A stretch of 64,000 bases of DNA from Burkholderia sp. L27(2015) (GTDB taxonomy: Bacteria > Pseudomonadota > Gammaproteobacteria > Burkholderiales > Burkholderiaceae): positions 20,156-84,155 of the forward strand of contig NZ_LMUX01000008.1 in NCBI RefSeq assembly GCF_009765705.1, given 5' to 3'. A program made the translations under genes and the position numbers. The notes below the pieces were generated by a model. It saw only the letters and a program-made list of their open reading frames with translations. It ran no database searches and was not told the origin of the DNA. Of the stretch, positions 9,065-16,802 are shown in pieces (the first letter of the stretch is position 1; each line of letters starts with the position of its first letter).

Positions 9065-10012
9065 ATGACCGCACTCGAACAGCTCAAGCAATACACGACA
9101 GTGGTCGCCGATACCGGCGACTTCCAATCGATAGAACGCTATCAGCCGCGCGACGCCACCACCAACCCGTCGCTGATCTTGAAAGCCGTGCAACAGGACG
9201 CCTACCGTCCGCTGCTCGAAAAAACCGTGCGCGACCACGCTACGGAGCCGGTCGGTGCGCTTATTGATCGGGTACTGATCGCGTTCGGCACGCAAATCCT
9301 CGCCATCATTCCTGGCCGGGTCTCCACCGAGGTGGACGCCCGCCTGTCGTTCGACACCGCTGCCACCATCGCCAAAGCCGATCAATTGATCCAGCTTTAC
9401 AGCGACGCAGGCATCTCGCGCGAACGCGTGCTGATCAAGATCGCATCGACTTGGGAAGGCATACGCGCGGCCGAGATCCTGCAAAAGCGCGGGGTTCACT
9501 GCAACATGACGCTGTTGTTTTCGTTGCCGCAGGCCGCCGCGTGTGCCGAAGCGGGTGCGCAACTGATCTCGCCGTTTGTCGGGCGCATCTATGATTGGTA
9601 TAAGAAGAACGCTGGCAGCAACTGGGATGAAGCGCGTGATGGTGGTGCCAACGATCCGGGCGTCGCGTCGGTCAAGCAGATCTATGCGTATTACAAGAAG
9701 TTCGGCTATGCCACCGAAGTGATGGGCGCGAGTTTTCGTTCGGTTTCCCAGGTGCTTGAGCTAGCAGGCTGCGATTTGCTGACCATTAGTCCGGATTTGC
9801 TGCAGAAGTTGCAGGACAGTGAACAGCCTGTGGCGCGCAAATTGTCGCCGCAAACGGCCGATGGCTCGCTGCAGCGCATCGATGCGACCGAAGCGACCTT
9901 CCGCTACATGCTCAACGAAAATGCCATGGCTACGGAAAAGCTGTCGGAAGGTATACGTCAGTTCTGTGCGGACGCGATCAAGTTGGAAAAAATGATCGCG
10001 GCGTTGCGATAG
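9065..10012 (+). CDS. tal: Transaldolase
   Basis: Pentose-phosphate pathway enzyme that transfers a dihydroxyacetone unit from sedoheptulose-7-phosphate to glyceraldehyde-3-phosphate. It has 315 residues, the size of subfamily 1. The Schiff-base lysine is K125 in LIKIAST. Other family blocks are [11 protein letters not shown] (about 31-41), [20 protein letters not shown] and GASFRS. It acts in the cytoplasm. The gene marks the last core gene before the AT-richer segment. Confidence 0.97.
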   Translation: MTALEQLKQYTTVVADTGDFQSIERYQPRDATTNPSLILKAVQQDAYRPLLEKTVRDHATEPVGALIDRVLIAFGTQILAIIPGRVSTEVDARLSFDTAATIAKADQLIQLYSDAGISRERVLIKIASTWEGIRAAEILQKRGVHCNMTLLFSLPQAAACAEAGAQLISPFVGRIYDWYKKNAGSNWDEARDGGANDPGVASVKQIYAYYKKFGYATEVMGASFRSVSQVLELAGCDLLTISPDLLQKLQDSEQPVARKLSPQTADGSLQRIDATEATFRYMLNENAMATEKLSEGIRQFCADAIKLEKMIAALR

Positions 10013-10056
10013 AAAAGACGAGCCTCTGCTCTTCTTTCGCGCGATAGACCAAGTAA

Positions 10057-10106
10057 AGTACCCCCTTCGAAGTTAACGGTGCTCAATTGAGCACTTTGGG
10101 GGTACT
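10057..10106. repeat. Nested inverted repeats (palindrome inside a palindrome)
   Basis: The outer arms AGTACCCCC (10057-10065) and GGGGGTACT (10098-10106) are perfectly complementary. Inside them lies a perfect 16-bp palindrome, GTGCTCAATTGAGCAC (10079-10094). A further GGGTACTTACT follows at about 10116. There is no T run, so a plain terminator is a poor fit. Gene-proximal GGGGGTAC repeats of this kind are often seen near tyrosine-recombinase attachment regions, but no integrase is present here. Confidence 0.7.
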
Positions 10107-10121
10107 CACCATCGCGGGTAC

Positions 10122-10505
10122 TTACTCTAGACGAAGCTGTGTCCCTTTCGAATCCCGCTTGCTGTTTTTCAGCATTGAGAAGACTCCCGCTAGACGTTCG
10201 GCCATATCCTCTGCCTGTCGCTCCGTGCGATAGTTGCACAGCCACTGCAAGGTGTTGTCCGTTTTCTGTGCGTATAGACCGTAGAAATCTGGCTCAACGC
10301 CTAAGTCATCGGCCCACTGCGTTGCATCGCCGTCTTGGACAACCCCCTTGATGCACAGCGAGCCGGTCCAGTCTTGCATGCGGTGCTCGTGTATTGCTTG
10401 CACCGGGGTTAGGCGCTCGCTAGAGACCCTGCCTTGTCGCAACCGCTCGATGAGCTGTTCGGTAATCAGTTCATGGAGCGGTTTTTTCAGGTTGTCGGCC
10501 ATCAT
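10122..10505 (-). CDS. Hypothetical protein, unrecognised
   Basis: A predicted cytoplasmic protein of 127 residues that I do not recognise. I chose the ATG at 10505 because it is preceded by a strong ribosome site (AGGAGG five bases upstream); the 43 extra residues available upstream have no such site. The N-terminal part is a charged helix (LHELITEQLIERLRQGR). A Trp/Tyr-rich middle follows (DWTGSLC, EPDFYGLYAQ, LQWLCNYRTE), then a helical basic end. It lies alone, opposite to its neighbours, at the edge of the AT-richer segment. It could be a phage- or plasmid-derived accessory protein, but nothing in it proves that. Confidence 0.6.
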   Translation of the reverse strand: MMADNLKKPLHELITEQLIERLRQGRVSSERLTPVQAIHEHRMQDWTGSLCIKGVVQDGDATQWADDLGVEPDFYGLYAQKTDNTLQWLCNYRTERQAEDMAERLAGVFSMLKNSKRDSKGTQLRLE

Positions 10506-11147
10506 CCAGCCCTCCTGAGGAGCAGTACGGCGGGCGCCGCGACGAAAGGTTGCAATGCCGTCGCGCAAAGACGCTGCCCCCTCGAAATAAGGGCGTGTTC
10601 TCTTATAATGACTGTAGCCATCGTATCTCTCCATTTGTTACGTGGTCAGGTTGATATCAGTGTTGCAGCACCGGTATCAACCGCTTCCTTCTCATGTGCC
10701 CTCGTTTGGGCCCGCGTCCTTGATCGTCGGCCAACATGAACACCGTCAGCCAAGGCCGTGATCTGCGGACAGAACCCAGGCGTACGCAATCTTCAGCCGA
10801 CTCAAAAGTCGCCTTAAAAAAATCGCGCCAAACCGTAAGATATATCCTTCGTTTGAATTAGTACAGAAACCTGTAGTAAGTATGACTAATTTAAGCGCCC
10901 ACTATAAAACATCAAATCCTCATACCAATTTCCAACGGTCCTACTTCTCAAAAATCTACGCTCAGATATCGCTGATTTAAGGCTGGACCTCGTAAATACC
11001 ATCGTAATCATGCGACCATCAACAGATGGCCGCTATAGAGGCTCGCGGTTACGCACAGTAAAAAATTTGCATGTGCTTACGATCACCTCGATTCTCAAAA
11101 AATCATCTAATAAATATCGAAGACAATTTTCGTCGTGGGGAAAATAC
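10506..11147. other. Long spacer with no supported gene
   Basis: This is about 640 bp between the small hypothetical gene and the LuxR-type gene. Composition changes from GC-rich to AT-rich at roughly 10780. A TATAAT hexamer occurs at 10604-10609 on the plus strand without a good -35. Reading frames on both strands are short and lack ribosome sites. The AT-rich part from 10800 probably holds the promoter of the LuxR-type gene. Confidence 0.55.
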
Positions 11148-12026
11148 ATGGCCGATTCAAAATTGTTAGATGGGAAATTTTATGAAACAAACCCGTTATT
11201 TACATCGACCAGTGCGATCACGGAATTCATCAAGCCATTAAAAAAACTGAACCTAAGCTACTTCACTTTCGATCGACACTATATCGACAATTCCAGAATT
11301 TCCCTGACCACTTCCGTAGATTGGATACGTCACTATTGGGAATATAAATTATATGAAAATTCGATATTTGAGAAAGACCATCTTAAATTTTCAGGTGGCC
11401 ACGTGCTTTGGAGTTGGCTCAGTCGTGAACCTGTTTACTCGACAGCATCACTCTACGGTATAGACCACGGCATAACGATCACCGAAAAACACGAAAATTA
11501 TTGCGACTTTCTAAATTTCGGCTCGGTGAACGACGACTCTGTTACAAGTGAACATCTAATCAAGAATTTGCCATTTTTGTATCAATTCACTGCGTTCTTC
11601 AAATATCGAATGAAAGATTTGATTTCCGATGCAGAAAATCACAAATTCCATGTTGCGATACCGCAGGGTGACAACACCAGCCGAAACGAGCCTGATGCCG
11701 AGATAGATGGGAAGATCTTCTTCCAATCGATGGACCAAAAGAGCGCTTCGAGAATTTACCTAAATGATGATTTCGAAAGCTCCTATTTAACGAAAAAAGA
11801 ATTTGAATTAGCGAGCTTATTGATACGCGGATTTAGCTCGTCGGCCGCTGCTGCTAAATTGGGAGTTTCAAACGATGCTGTAAATAAGCACGTCAAGAAT
11901 TTGAAGCGGAAACTGAACTGCAGCACTTTATGTGAGCTGGGATTTGCGATGAGCAAGATCGGTGGTGGAATTACTTATCACCTAAGCAATAGGGATCGAA
12001 ATACAATCGTCGACGGACTTGATTGA
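11148..12026 (+). CDS. LuxR-type DNA-binding regulator with an unusual N-terminal sensor region
   Basis: A 292-residue protein from the ATG at 11148, which has a GGGGA element just upstream; a start further upstream (11010) is possible but less likely. The C-terminal LuxR/FixJ helix-turn-helix spans about residues 214-270 (LTKKEFELASLLIRGFSS, AAAKLGVSNDAVNKHV, NLKRKL). The N-terminal 210 residues are rich in aromatic residues (ISYF-like LSYFTFDRHY, WIRHYWEYKLY) and look like the sensor region of LuxR-type proteins from Legionella/Coxiella rather than a classic homoserine-lactone domain. Codon use is AT-biased compared with the flanks, which suggests transfer. The neighbouring transporter may be its target. 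The signal is unknown. Confidence 0.75.
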   Translation: MADSKLLDGKFYETNPLFTSTSAITEFIKPLKKLNLSYFTFDRHYIDNSRISLTTSVDWIRHYWEYKLYENSIFEKDHLKFSGGHVLWSWLSREPVYSTASLYGIDHGITITEKHENYCDFLNFGSVNDDSVTSEHLIKNLPFLYQFTAFFKYRMKDLISDAENHKFHVAIPQGDNTSRNEPDAEIDGKIFFQSMDQKSASRIYLNDDFESSYLTKKEFELASLLIRGFSSSAAAAKLGVSNDAVNKHVKNLKRKLNCSTLCELGFAMSKIGGGITYHLSNRDRNTIVDGLD

Positions 12027-12126
12027 TCTCGTCTCTTTTGGAAATATGACCCACGTTCGGGCTCGCATGGACTGCCGGCACGCTCACCTCGCAGTCGTGC
12101 TTATCCAAACAAACATCCATTAAAAA

Positions 12127-13359
12127 ATGCAATCCAAAAATTCAGCGGTTGATTCGTTAGAAGATCGCAAGATAAATTTGCACAAGCCATTATTCTTGTT
12201 GACGTGCGTCTTCTTTATGTGGGGCTTGTCGTATGGATTATTGGAGGTTTTGAACAAACACTTCCAGGAATCTATGAGTATCAGTAAAGCACAATCTGGA
12301 TTGTTGCAATTCTCTTATTTTTTCGCGTACTTTATTGTGTCGCGCCCGGCGGCCGTGTTCAATGAGAAATTTGGTTATAAGGGAGGCATTCTGCTGGGTC
12401 TGGGTTTGTTTGCGGTCGGCGCACTACTATTCATTCCCGCATCTTCCTCCATGAGCTATCCGCTTTTCCTCGTGGCTCTGTTCGTTTTAGCAAGCGGTTT
12501 GGGTTGCTTGGAAACGGCAGCAAATCCCTATGCAACGCTTCTAGGCGATCCGAGAAAGGCGGAAAAACGACTCAACATGGCCCAATCGTTTTGTAGCCTG
12601 GGAACAGCTATCGGACCTTTGATCGGTGGAATCCTGTTTTTTAATGACCCCATCTCCGTTAGCGCCCCATCGCAGCACGACATGGTGAAGCGGGTCTACG
12701 TGTGCCTTGCGATTGTGGTTATGCTAATCGCCTTCCTAATATCGATAGCGACAATGCCGGAAGCCCGATCGGCGATGCGCGCCAATAATAACCCGTCAAA
12801 TTCGTTGTTGAGCCATAGAAATTTCGTCGGCGCTATCATAGCTCAATTTTTCTCAATGGCTGCACTTGTGGGAGTGAGCGTATTTTTCGTCAATTACGCG
12901 ACGGAAAATTGGCCGGGCATGACTTCACAGGAAGCGGCATGGCTGCTTTCTGTGTCGATTTTTTTATTCATGGTGGGTCGATTTATCAGTACGTTTGTTA
13001 TGGAGTACGTCGCCCCAAGAACATTGCTCATCGGGTACGCAATGGCCGGTGTGGTGTTGTCTATATTTGTCGTGTCGGACTTTGGCAAAACTTCGGTAAT
13101 CGCACTATGTGCGGTATTTTTCTTCATGTCGATCATGTTTCCCACGATATTTTCGTTGGGAATCAAAGGGCTCAAAGAACGGACCAAGGAAGGCAGTTCC
13201 ATCTTGATGATGTCCGTCATCGGCGGAGGAATTTCACCTTATGTCATGGGTAGAATTGCAGATAATTACAGCACCTCCTTGGCTTACGTAATTCCGCTGC
13301 TCAGTTTCGTGGCAATTTTCGTTTGTGGTTTATATTTTCGCAATGAAGAGGTTAACTAA
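12127..13359 (+). CDS. FucP/GluP-type major facilitator sugar transporter
   Basis: A 410-residue inner-membrane symporter with 12 predicted helices. It matches the fucose:H+ symporter subfamily: FFMWGLSYGLLEVLNKHFQ near the start, SGLGCLETAANPYATLLG at about 120-137, and RLNMAQSFCSLGTAIGP after it. Proteins of this group import fucose, glucose/galactose or related sugars; the substrate here cannot be decided. It follows the LuxR-type gene by 100 bp on the same strand. Both genes are AT-richer than the surrounding DNA, so they were probably acquired together. No sugar catabolic gene accompanies it. Confidence 0.88.
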   Translation: MQSKNSAVDSLEDRKINLHKPLFLLTCVFFMWGLSYGLLEVLNKHFQESMSISKAQSGLLQFSYFFAYFIVSRPAAVFNEKFGYKGGILLGLGLFAVGALLFIPASSSMSYPLFLVALFVLASGLGCLETAANPYATLLGDPRKAEKRLNMAQSFCSLGTAIGPLIGGILFFNDPISVSAPSQHDMVKRVYVCLAIVVMLIAFLISIATMPEARSAMRANNNPSNSLLSHRNFVGAIIAQFFSMAALVGVSVFFVNYATENWPGMTSQEAAWLLSVSIFLFMVGRFISTFVMEYVAPRTLLIGYAMAGVVLSIFVVSDFGKTSVIALCAVFFFMSIMFPTIFSLGIKGLKERTKEGSSILMMSVIGGGISPYVMGRIADNYSTSLAYVIPLLSFVAIFVCGLYFRNEEVN

Positions 13360-13392
13360 CGAGCTATCGCCATTAGAAGCATTTCCTCAAAA

Positions 13393-13486
13393 AAAAACGG
13401 CTAGAACGCACATGGGTTCCAGCCGTCAAATGCTAAGCGTCTCGCTATCCCGTTCTATCCTTTAGCCAGCCCTTATCTCAGCGGCG
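13393..13486. repeat. Left copy of a ~90-bp imperfect direct repeat
   Basis: This stretch aligns along its length with 14607-14699. Shared landmarks, in order, are AAAAACGGC, GAACGC, CATG, AGCCGTCAAAT, TCTCGCTA, CCGTTCTA and CCTTTA. It contains an imperfect hairpin (13397-13409 with 13414-13426) oriented as a minus-strand terminator, although no minus-strand gene ends here. The pair brackets the ThiE-like and ACT genes. Confidence 0.75.
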
Positions 13487-13523
13487 CGCGTCGTCTCGAT
13501 TTTACGTTTATCGCCAAGCTTCG

Positions 13524-14147
13524 ATGAGCCGTTTGCCCGAGTTACCGCAGACCTATCTAGTCACGCCAGAACCACTGCCCGGCAAGCCCTTAGCCGATTT
13601 TATCGCGCACCTGGAGCACGTCTTGGAAACAGGCATCCGCCTGGTGCAGTTACGTGCCAAGACCCTGACAGCACTGCAGTATGCCAAGCTAGCCGAACAG
13701 GCACTGGCGTGTTGTCGGCGCCACGATGCGCGATTGCTGTTGAACGCGTCGGCCGATGTGGCGCTGGCTTTGCAAGCCGACGGCGTACACCTCACCAGCA
13801 CACGCCTGATGGCGTGCGTAACAAGGCCGCTGCCTTCCGGACTCCTCGTTTCCGCTGCGTGCCACGACGCGCGCCAAGTGCTGCATGCGGACCGGATAGG
13901 AGCCGATTTGCTAACCATTTCGCCAGTCTTGCCGACTGCTACCCACACCACCGCTGAGCCCCTTGGTTGGCCGCGTTTTCGCGACCTCGTGCAGCAGACC
14001 TCGATCCCGATCTATGCCTTGGGCGGGATGAGTGTCGATACCTTGGCACAGGCCCGCAAGGCCGGCGCCCATGGGATCGCGGCGATTCGTTCGCTTTGGG
14101 ATACCCCGGTGATAGATTCATCCATTAATAATAGGAGTACAAATTGA
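13524..14147 (+). CDS. Stand-alone thiamine-phosphate-synthase-like (ThiE fold) protein
   Basis: A 207-residue TIM-barrel protein. Family landmarks are YLVTPEP at the N-terminus, VQLRAKTL, LLLNASADVA, GVHLTS, ISPVLPTATH, YALGGMS and AGAHGIAAIRSLW. The sequence is closest to the ThiE-like C-terminal half of the MutT/Nudix-ThiE fusion proteins of beta- and gamma-proteobacteria, but the Nudix half is absent. The usual catalytic and phosphate-binding pattern is only partly kept, so true thiamine-phosphate synthase activity is uncertain. No TPP riboswitch is visible upstream. The stop overlaps the start of the ACT gene, so the two are translationally coupled. Confidence 0.8.
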   Translation: MSRLPELPQTYLVTPEPLPGKPLADFIAHLEHVLETGIRLVQLRAKTLTALQYAKLAEQALACCRRHDARLLLNASADVALALQADGVHLTSTRLMACVTRPLPSGLLVSAACHDARQVLHADRIGADLLTISPVLPTATHTTAEPLGWPRFRDLVQQTSIPIYALGGMSVDTLAQARKAGAHGIAAIRSLWDTPVIDSSINNRSTN

Positions 14148-14554
14148 ACGAATCCGAAATCGATCTAAATACACTGCTTCGCACCATGGCGCCGGCCCTC
14201 TCGCCAGACGTGTTTGTCTATGCGTCGGTTGACTCGAGATCCTTGCCTAAAGAAATCGATCCCATCTGCACGTTTAAGGAAGTAGAAGGCATCTCGATCA
14301 TTGTCGAAAGGGAACAAGCCGAGCGGGCCCACCTCCCTTGGATACTGGAAGTGCGGATGATCACACTAACAGTTCATTCAGATCTGGAAGCGGTGGGATT
14401 TATCGCCCGTATCTCCGCTGTACTGGCTAAGGCACATATCCCGCGCAACGTCGTATCGGCGTGTTTTCACGACTACATTTTTGTGCCTTGCGAGTTGGCA
14501 CCGACCGCACTCGACCTATTGATCGCGTTGACGGAAACCGCAACCCCGACATAG
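14144..14554 (+). CDS. ACT-domain protein
   Basis: A 136-residue protein that starts with TTG at 14144 inside a TTGA overlap with the previous stop. A clear ribosome site (AGGAG at 14133-14137) supports this start. It resembles the two-ACT-module family of about 130-140 residues: FVYASVD near residue 24, ICTFKEVEGISIIVE in the middle, and RMITLTVHSDLEAVGFIARIS at about 82-102. ACT modules bind small molecules such as amino acids. No enzyme domain is attached. Its coupling to a ThiE-like gene is unusual. The biochemical role is unknown. Confidence 0.8.
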   Translation: MNESEIDLNTLLRTMAPALSPDVFVYASVDSRSLPKEIDPICTFKEVEGISIIVEREQAERAHLPWILEVRMITLTVHSDLEAVGFIARISAVLAKAHIPRNVVSACFHDYIFVPCELAPTALDLLIALTETATPT

Positions 14555-14606
14555 ATAAATGCCGTTGCGGCAAATCGGAATTTTATCCTAGGCATGGTCG
14601 ACCATG

Positions 14607-14640
14607 AAAAACGGCCCGAACGCGCATGCGTCCGAGCCGT
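14607..14640 (-). terminator. Intrinsic terminator of the symporter operon
   Basis: Arms 14611-14623 and 14628-14640 form a 13-bp stem with two G-U pairs and a GCAT loop. Read on the minus strand it is followed by five T. It is about 110 bp beyond the symporter stop codon. Confidence 0.8.
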
Positions 14641-14699
14641 CAAATTCCAACCTTCTCGCTACCCGTTCTAGCCTTTAAAAAGCGCCTATCCGAACGGCA
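14607..14699. repeat. Right copy of the ~90-bp imperfect direct repeat
   Basis: It aligns with 13393-13486 (see that entry). This copy lies just downstream of the sodium-solute symporter gene on the minus strand, where its hairpin makes sense as a terminator. It is therefore likely to be the original copy. Confidence 0.75.
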
Positions 14700-14749
14700 G
14701 TCATCCCGCGGAGCGGCTTTCTACACAAGCGCGCAAAGCGCCCATGCAA

Positions 14750-16300
14750 TCAGCCCTCCACGATATCCAAATAATCACCCGGCGCAGTACGGTCCGCTGC
14801 ACGCTTCATGCCCGTGACCTTAACCAGCAGACTCACCACCACAGCCACCACGATATTCAGAATCAGCGACCAGATCGCCGCATAACCCGGAATCGCCAAT
14901 CCGCCCACATGGATCGCGAAAATCGAGCCCTTCAACTGCAGCGTAATCGCCATCCAGGTGCCCGAGGTAATCCCGACCGCCCAGCCCAGCAACAAGCCGC
15001 GGTGATCGAGGAAGCGCGTGTACAGCCCGAGAACGATAGCCGGCAGCGTCTGGATGATCCAGATCCCCCCCAACAGTTGCAACTGCACCGCATAGGTCAC
15101 CGGCAAGAAGATGATGAACGCGAGCGCCCCGACCTTGACCACCAGCGATACCGTCTTGGCTACGTGCGTTTCACCCTTACCGTCGATGTTCTTGTTAAAG
15201 AACTCTTTATGAATATTGCGGGTGTACAAGTTAGCCGCTGCAATCGACATGATTGCCGCCGGCACCAACGCGCCGATGCCGATCGCCGCAAATGCGATCC
15301 CGACAAACCACGACGGGAAGAAATGCAGGAACAGCGCCGGTACCGCGAAGTTAGCCCCGTACTGTTTGAAGTAGCTGGCAAATTCCGGCATTGTGCCCAC
15401 ACCCGCCACCAGCGCCATGAAACCCAGCAACGCCAGCAGACCCAGCACCAGCGAGTAAGCCGGCAGCAGCGCCATGTTGCGGCGGATCGTGTTGCCCGAC
15501 GACGAACTCAAAACAGCCGTGATCGAGTGCGGGTACAGGAACAGCGCCAAGGCCGAACCGAGCGCGAGCGTCGCATAAGCGCTATAGCCGTTCAAACTGC
15601 CGGCATCCGGCGCCTTGAGCAACAACTTGGCCGACGGTACCGACGCGAAGATATGGCTGAAACCACCCATCTGCTGCGGAATGACGATAATCGCCACGGC
15701 AATCGTGATGTAGATCAGGATGTCCTTGACGATCGCGATCATGGCAGGCGCGCGCAAACCGCTGGTGTACGTGTATGCCGCCAGAATCGCGAACGCGATG
15801 ATCAGCGGAATATCGCCTACGAGGCCAGTGGTCTGAAAGCCCAGCCCGCCGATCACCACTTCGATCCCCACCAGTTGCAACGCGATGTACGGCATGGTCG
15901 CGAGTATGCCCGTGACAGCCACCGCCAACGCCAGCATCCGGCTACCGTAGCGAGCGCTGACGAAGTCGGCCGAGGTCACATAGCCATGCCGCTTGGCGAT
16001 GCTCCACAATTTGGGGAACACCACGAAGGCGAACGGGTAAATCAGGATCGTGTACGGCAGTGCGAAAAAGCCAACCGCGCCTGCGCCAAATACGAGCGCC
16101 GGAATCGCCACAAAGGTGTAGGCCGTGTACAGGTCACCGCCGAGCAGGAACCAGGTCACGACCGTGCCGAAGCGCCGCCCACCCAGACCCCATTCGTCCA
16201 GCAAGCCCATGTCGCCCTTGCGCCAGTTGGCTGCATAGAAACCGAGCAATGCCACCCCGACAAACAGGACGACAAAGATGATGGTTGCCGTTACGTTCAT
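14750..16300 (-). CDS. Sodium:solute symporter (SSS family, monocarboxylate MctP-like)
   Basis: A 516-residue inner-membrane symporter with about 13 helices. Typical SSS landmarks are the GGRRFGTVVTWFLLGGDLYTAYTF segment (starting about residue 40), VTSADFVSARYG, and a central ALFLYPHSITAVLSSSS segment. The pairing with a small DUF3311 gene, whose stop overlaps this start by four bases (ATGA), is characteristic of MctP-like monocarboxylate transporters (lactate, pyruvate, some amino acids) in Burkholderia and rhizobia. The exact substrate is not readable. Confidence 0.9.
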   Translation of the reverse strand: MNVTATIIFVVLFVGVALLGFYAANWRKGDMGLLDEWGLGGRRFGTVVTWFLLGGDLYTAYTFVAIPALVFGAGAVGFFALPYTILIYPFAFVVFPKLWSIAKRHGYVTSADFVSARYGSRMLALAVAVTGILATMPYIALQLVGIEVVIGGLGFQTTGLVGDIPLIIAFAILAAYTYTSGLRAPAMIAIVKDILIYITIAVAIIVIPQQMGGFSHIFASVPSAKLLLKAPDAGSLNGYSAYATLALGSALALFLYPHSITAVLSSSSGNTIRRNMALLPAYSLVLGLLALLGFMALVAGVGTMPEFASYFKQYGANFAVPALFLHFFPSWFVGIAFAAIGIGALVPAAIMSIAAANLYTRNIHKEFFNKNIDGKGETHVAKTVSLVVKVGALAFIIFLPVTYAVQLQLLGGIWIIQTLPAIVLGLYTRFLDHRGLLLGWAVGITSGTWMAITLQLKGSIFAIHVGGLAIPGYAAIWSLILNIVVAVVVSLLVKVTGMKRAADRTAPGDYLDIVEG

Positions 16301-16524
16301 CGTGCGTCCCCTGCGTTATTTTTGGGTTTGGTCTTGAAGTACACGAGGGCGGTCAGTACAGCGCTGATCAAAACCCAGGCCAATTGGTACCAGTAGAAAA
16401 ACGGAAAGCCGCCTAATTGCGGCTCAACACTGTTGTACCAGGGCACCCATAACACCGCGACAAACGGAATCAACAGCAGCCAAAGCCAGTGCTTGCTGCC
16501 GTTGGAGGAAGAATGCTGCGACAT
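16297..16524 (-). CDS. DUF3311 small membrane protein
   Basis: A 75-residue protein with two hydrophobic helices (WLWLLLIPFVAVLWVPWY and FFYWYQLAWVLISAVLTALVYF-like) and a short basic tail. Its family is almost always encoded directly upstream of an SSS-type symporter, as here, where the coding regions overlap by four bases. It is probably an accessory subunit of that transporter, by analogy with YhdT/PanF-type pairs. This is inferred from context. Confidence 0.88.
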   Translation of the reverse strand: MSQHSSSNGSKHWLWLLLIPFVAVLWVPWYNSVEPQLGGFPFFYWYQLAWVLISAVLTALVYFKTKPKNNAGDAR

Positions 16525-16802
16525 GAGAGACTCCTCGATTTAATTTTTATGATAGATAAAACGCCGGCCACCCTGGGTAAAACAGGAGTAACTGGAAACG
16601 TACAACCGAAACGCGGGCCGATATGTCCAGCTTCGTTGGGCGTACGTATCTCGTTTTATAACGAATACGAAGTGTGCGCAGCGTATCGGAGACAGGGCGT
16701 TTCGGTCAAGCCGGGGCAACCCCTTAAAGGGAATGCCGCCTATTCACCAAGGAAATGTTGCGCAGTCCTCTAATAGAGGTTGCCAAGAGGCTAGCCCAGC
16801 GT

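Noticed and set aside
10604..10609. TATAAT as a promoter for a plus-strand gene
   Set aside because: No -35 box at the right distance and no plus-strand gene until 11148.
13480..13523. Thiamine (TPP) riboswitch before the ThiE-like gene
   Set aside because: The conserved thi-box core (CTGAGA and its partner elements) is not present in the short leader.
14744..16396. A 550-residue open frame antisense to the sodium-solute symporter
   Set aside because: It is very rich in Arg, Gln and His, typical of antisense reading of a membrane-protein gene, and overlaps a certain CDS.
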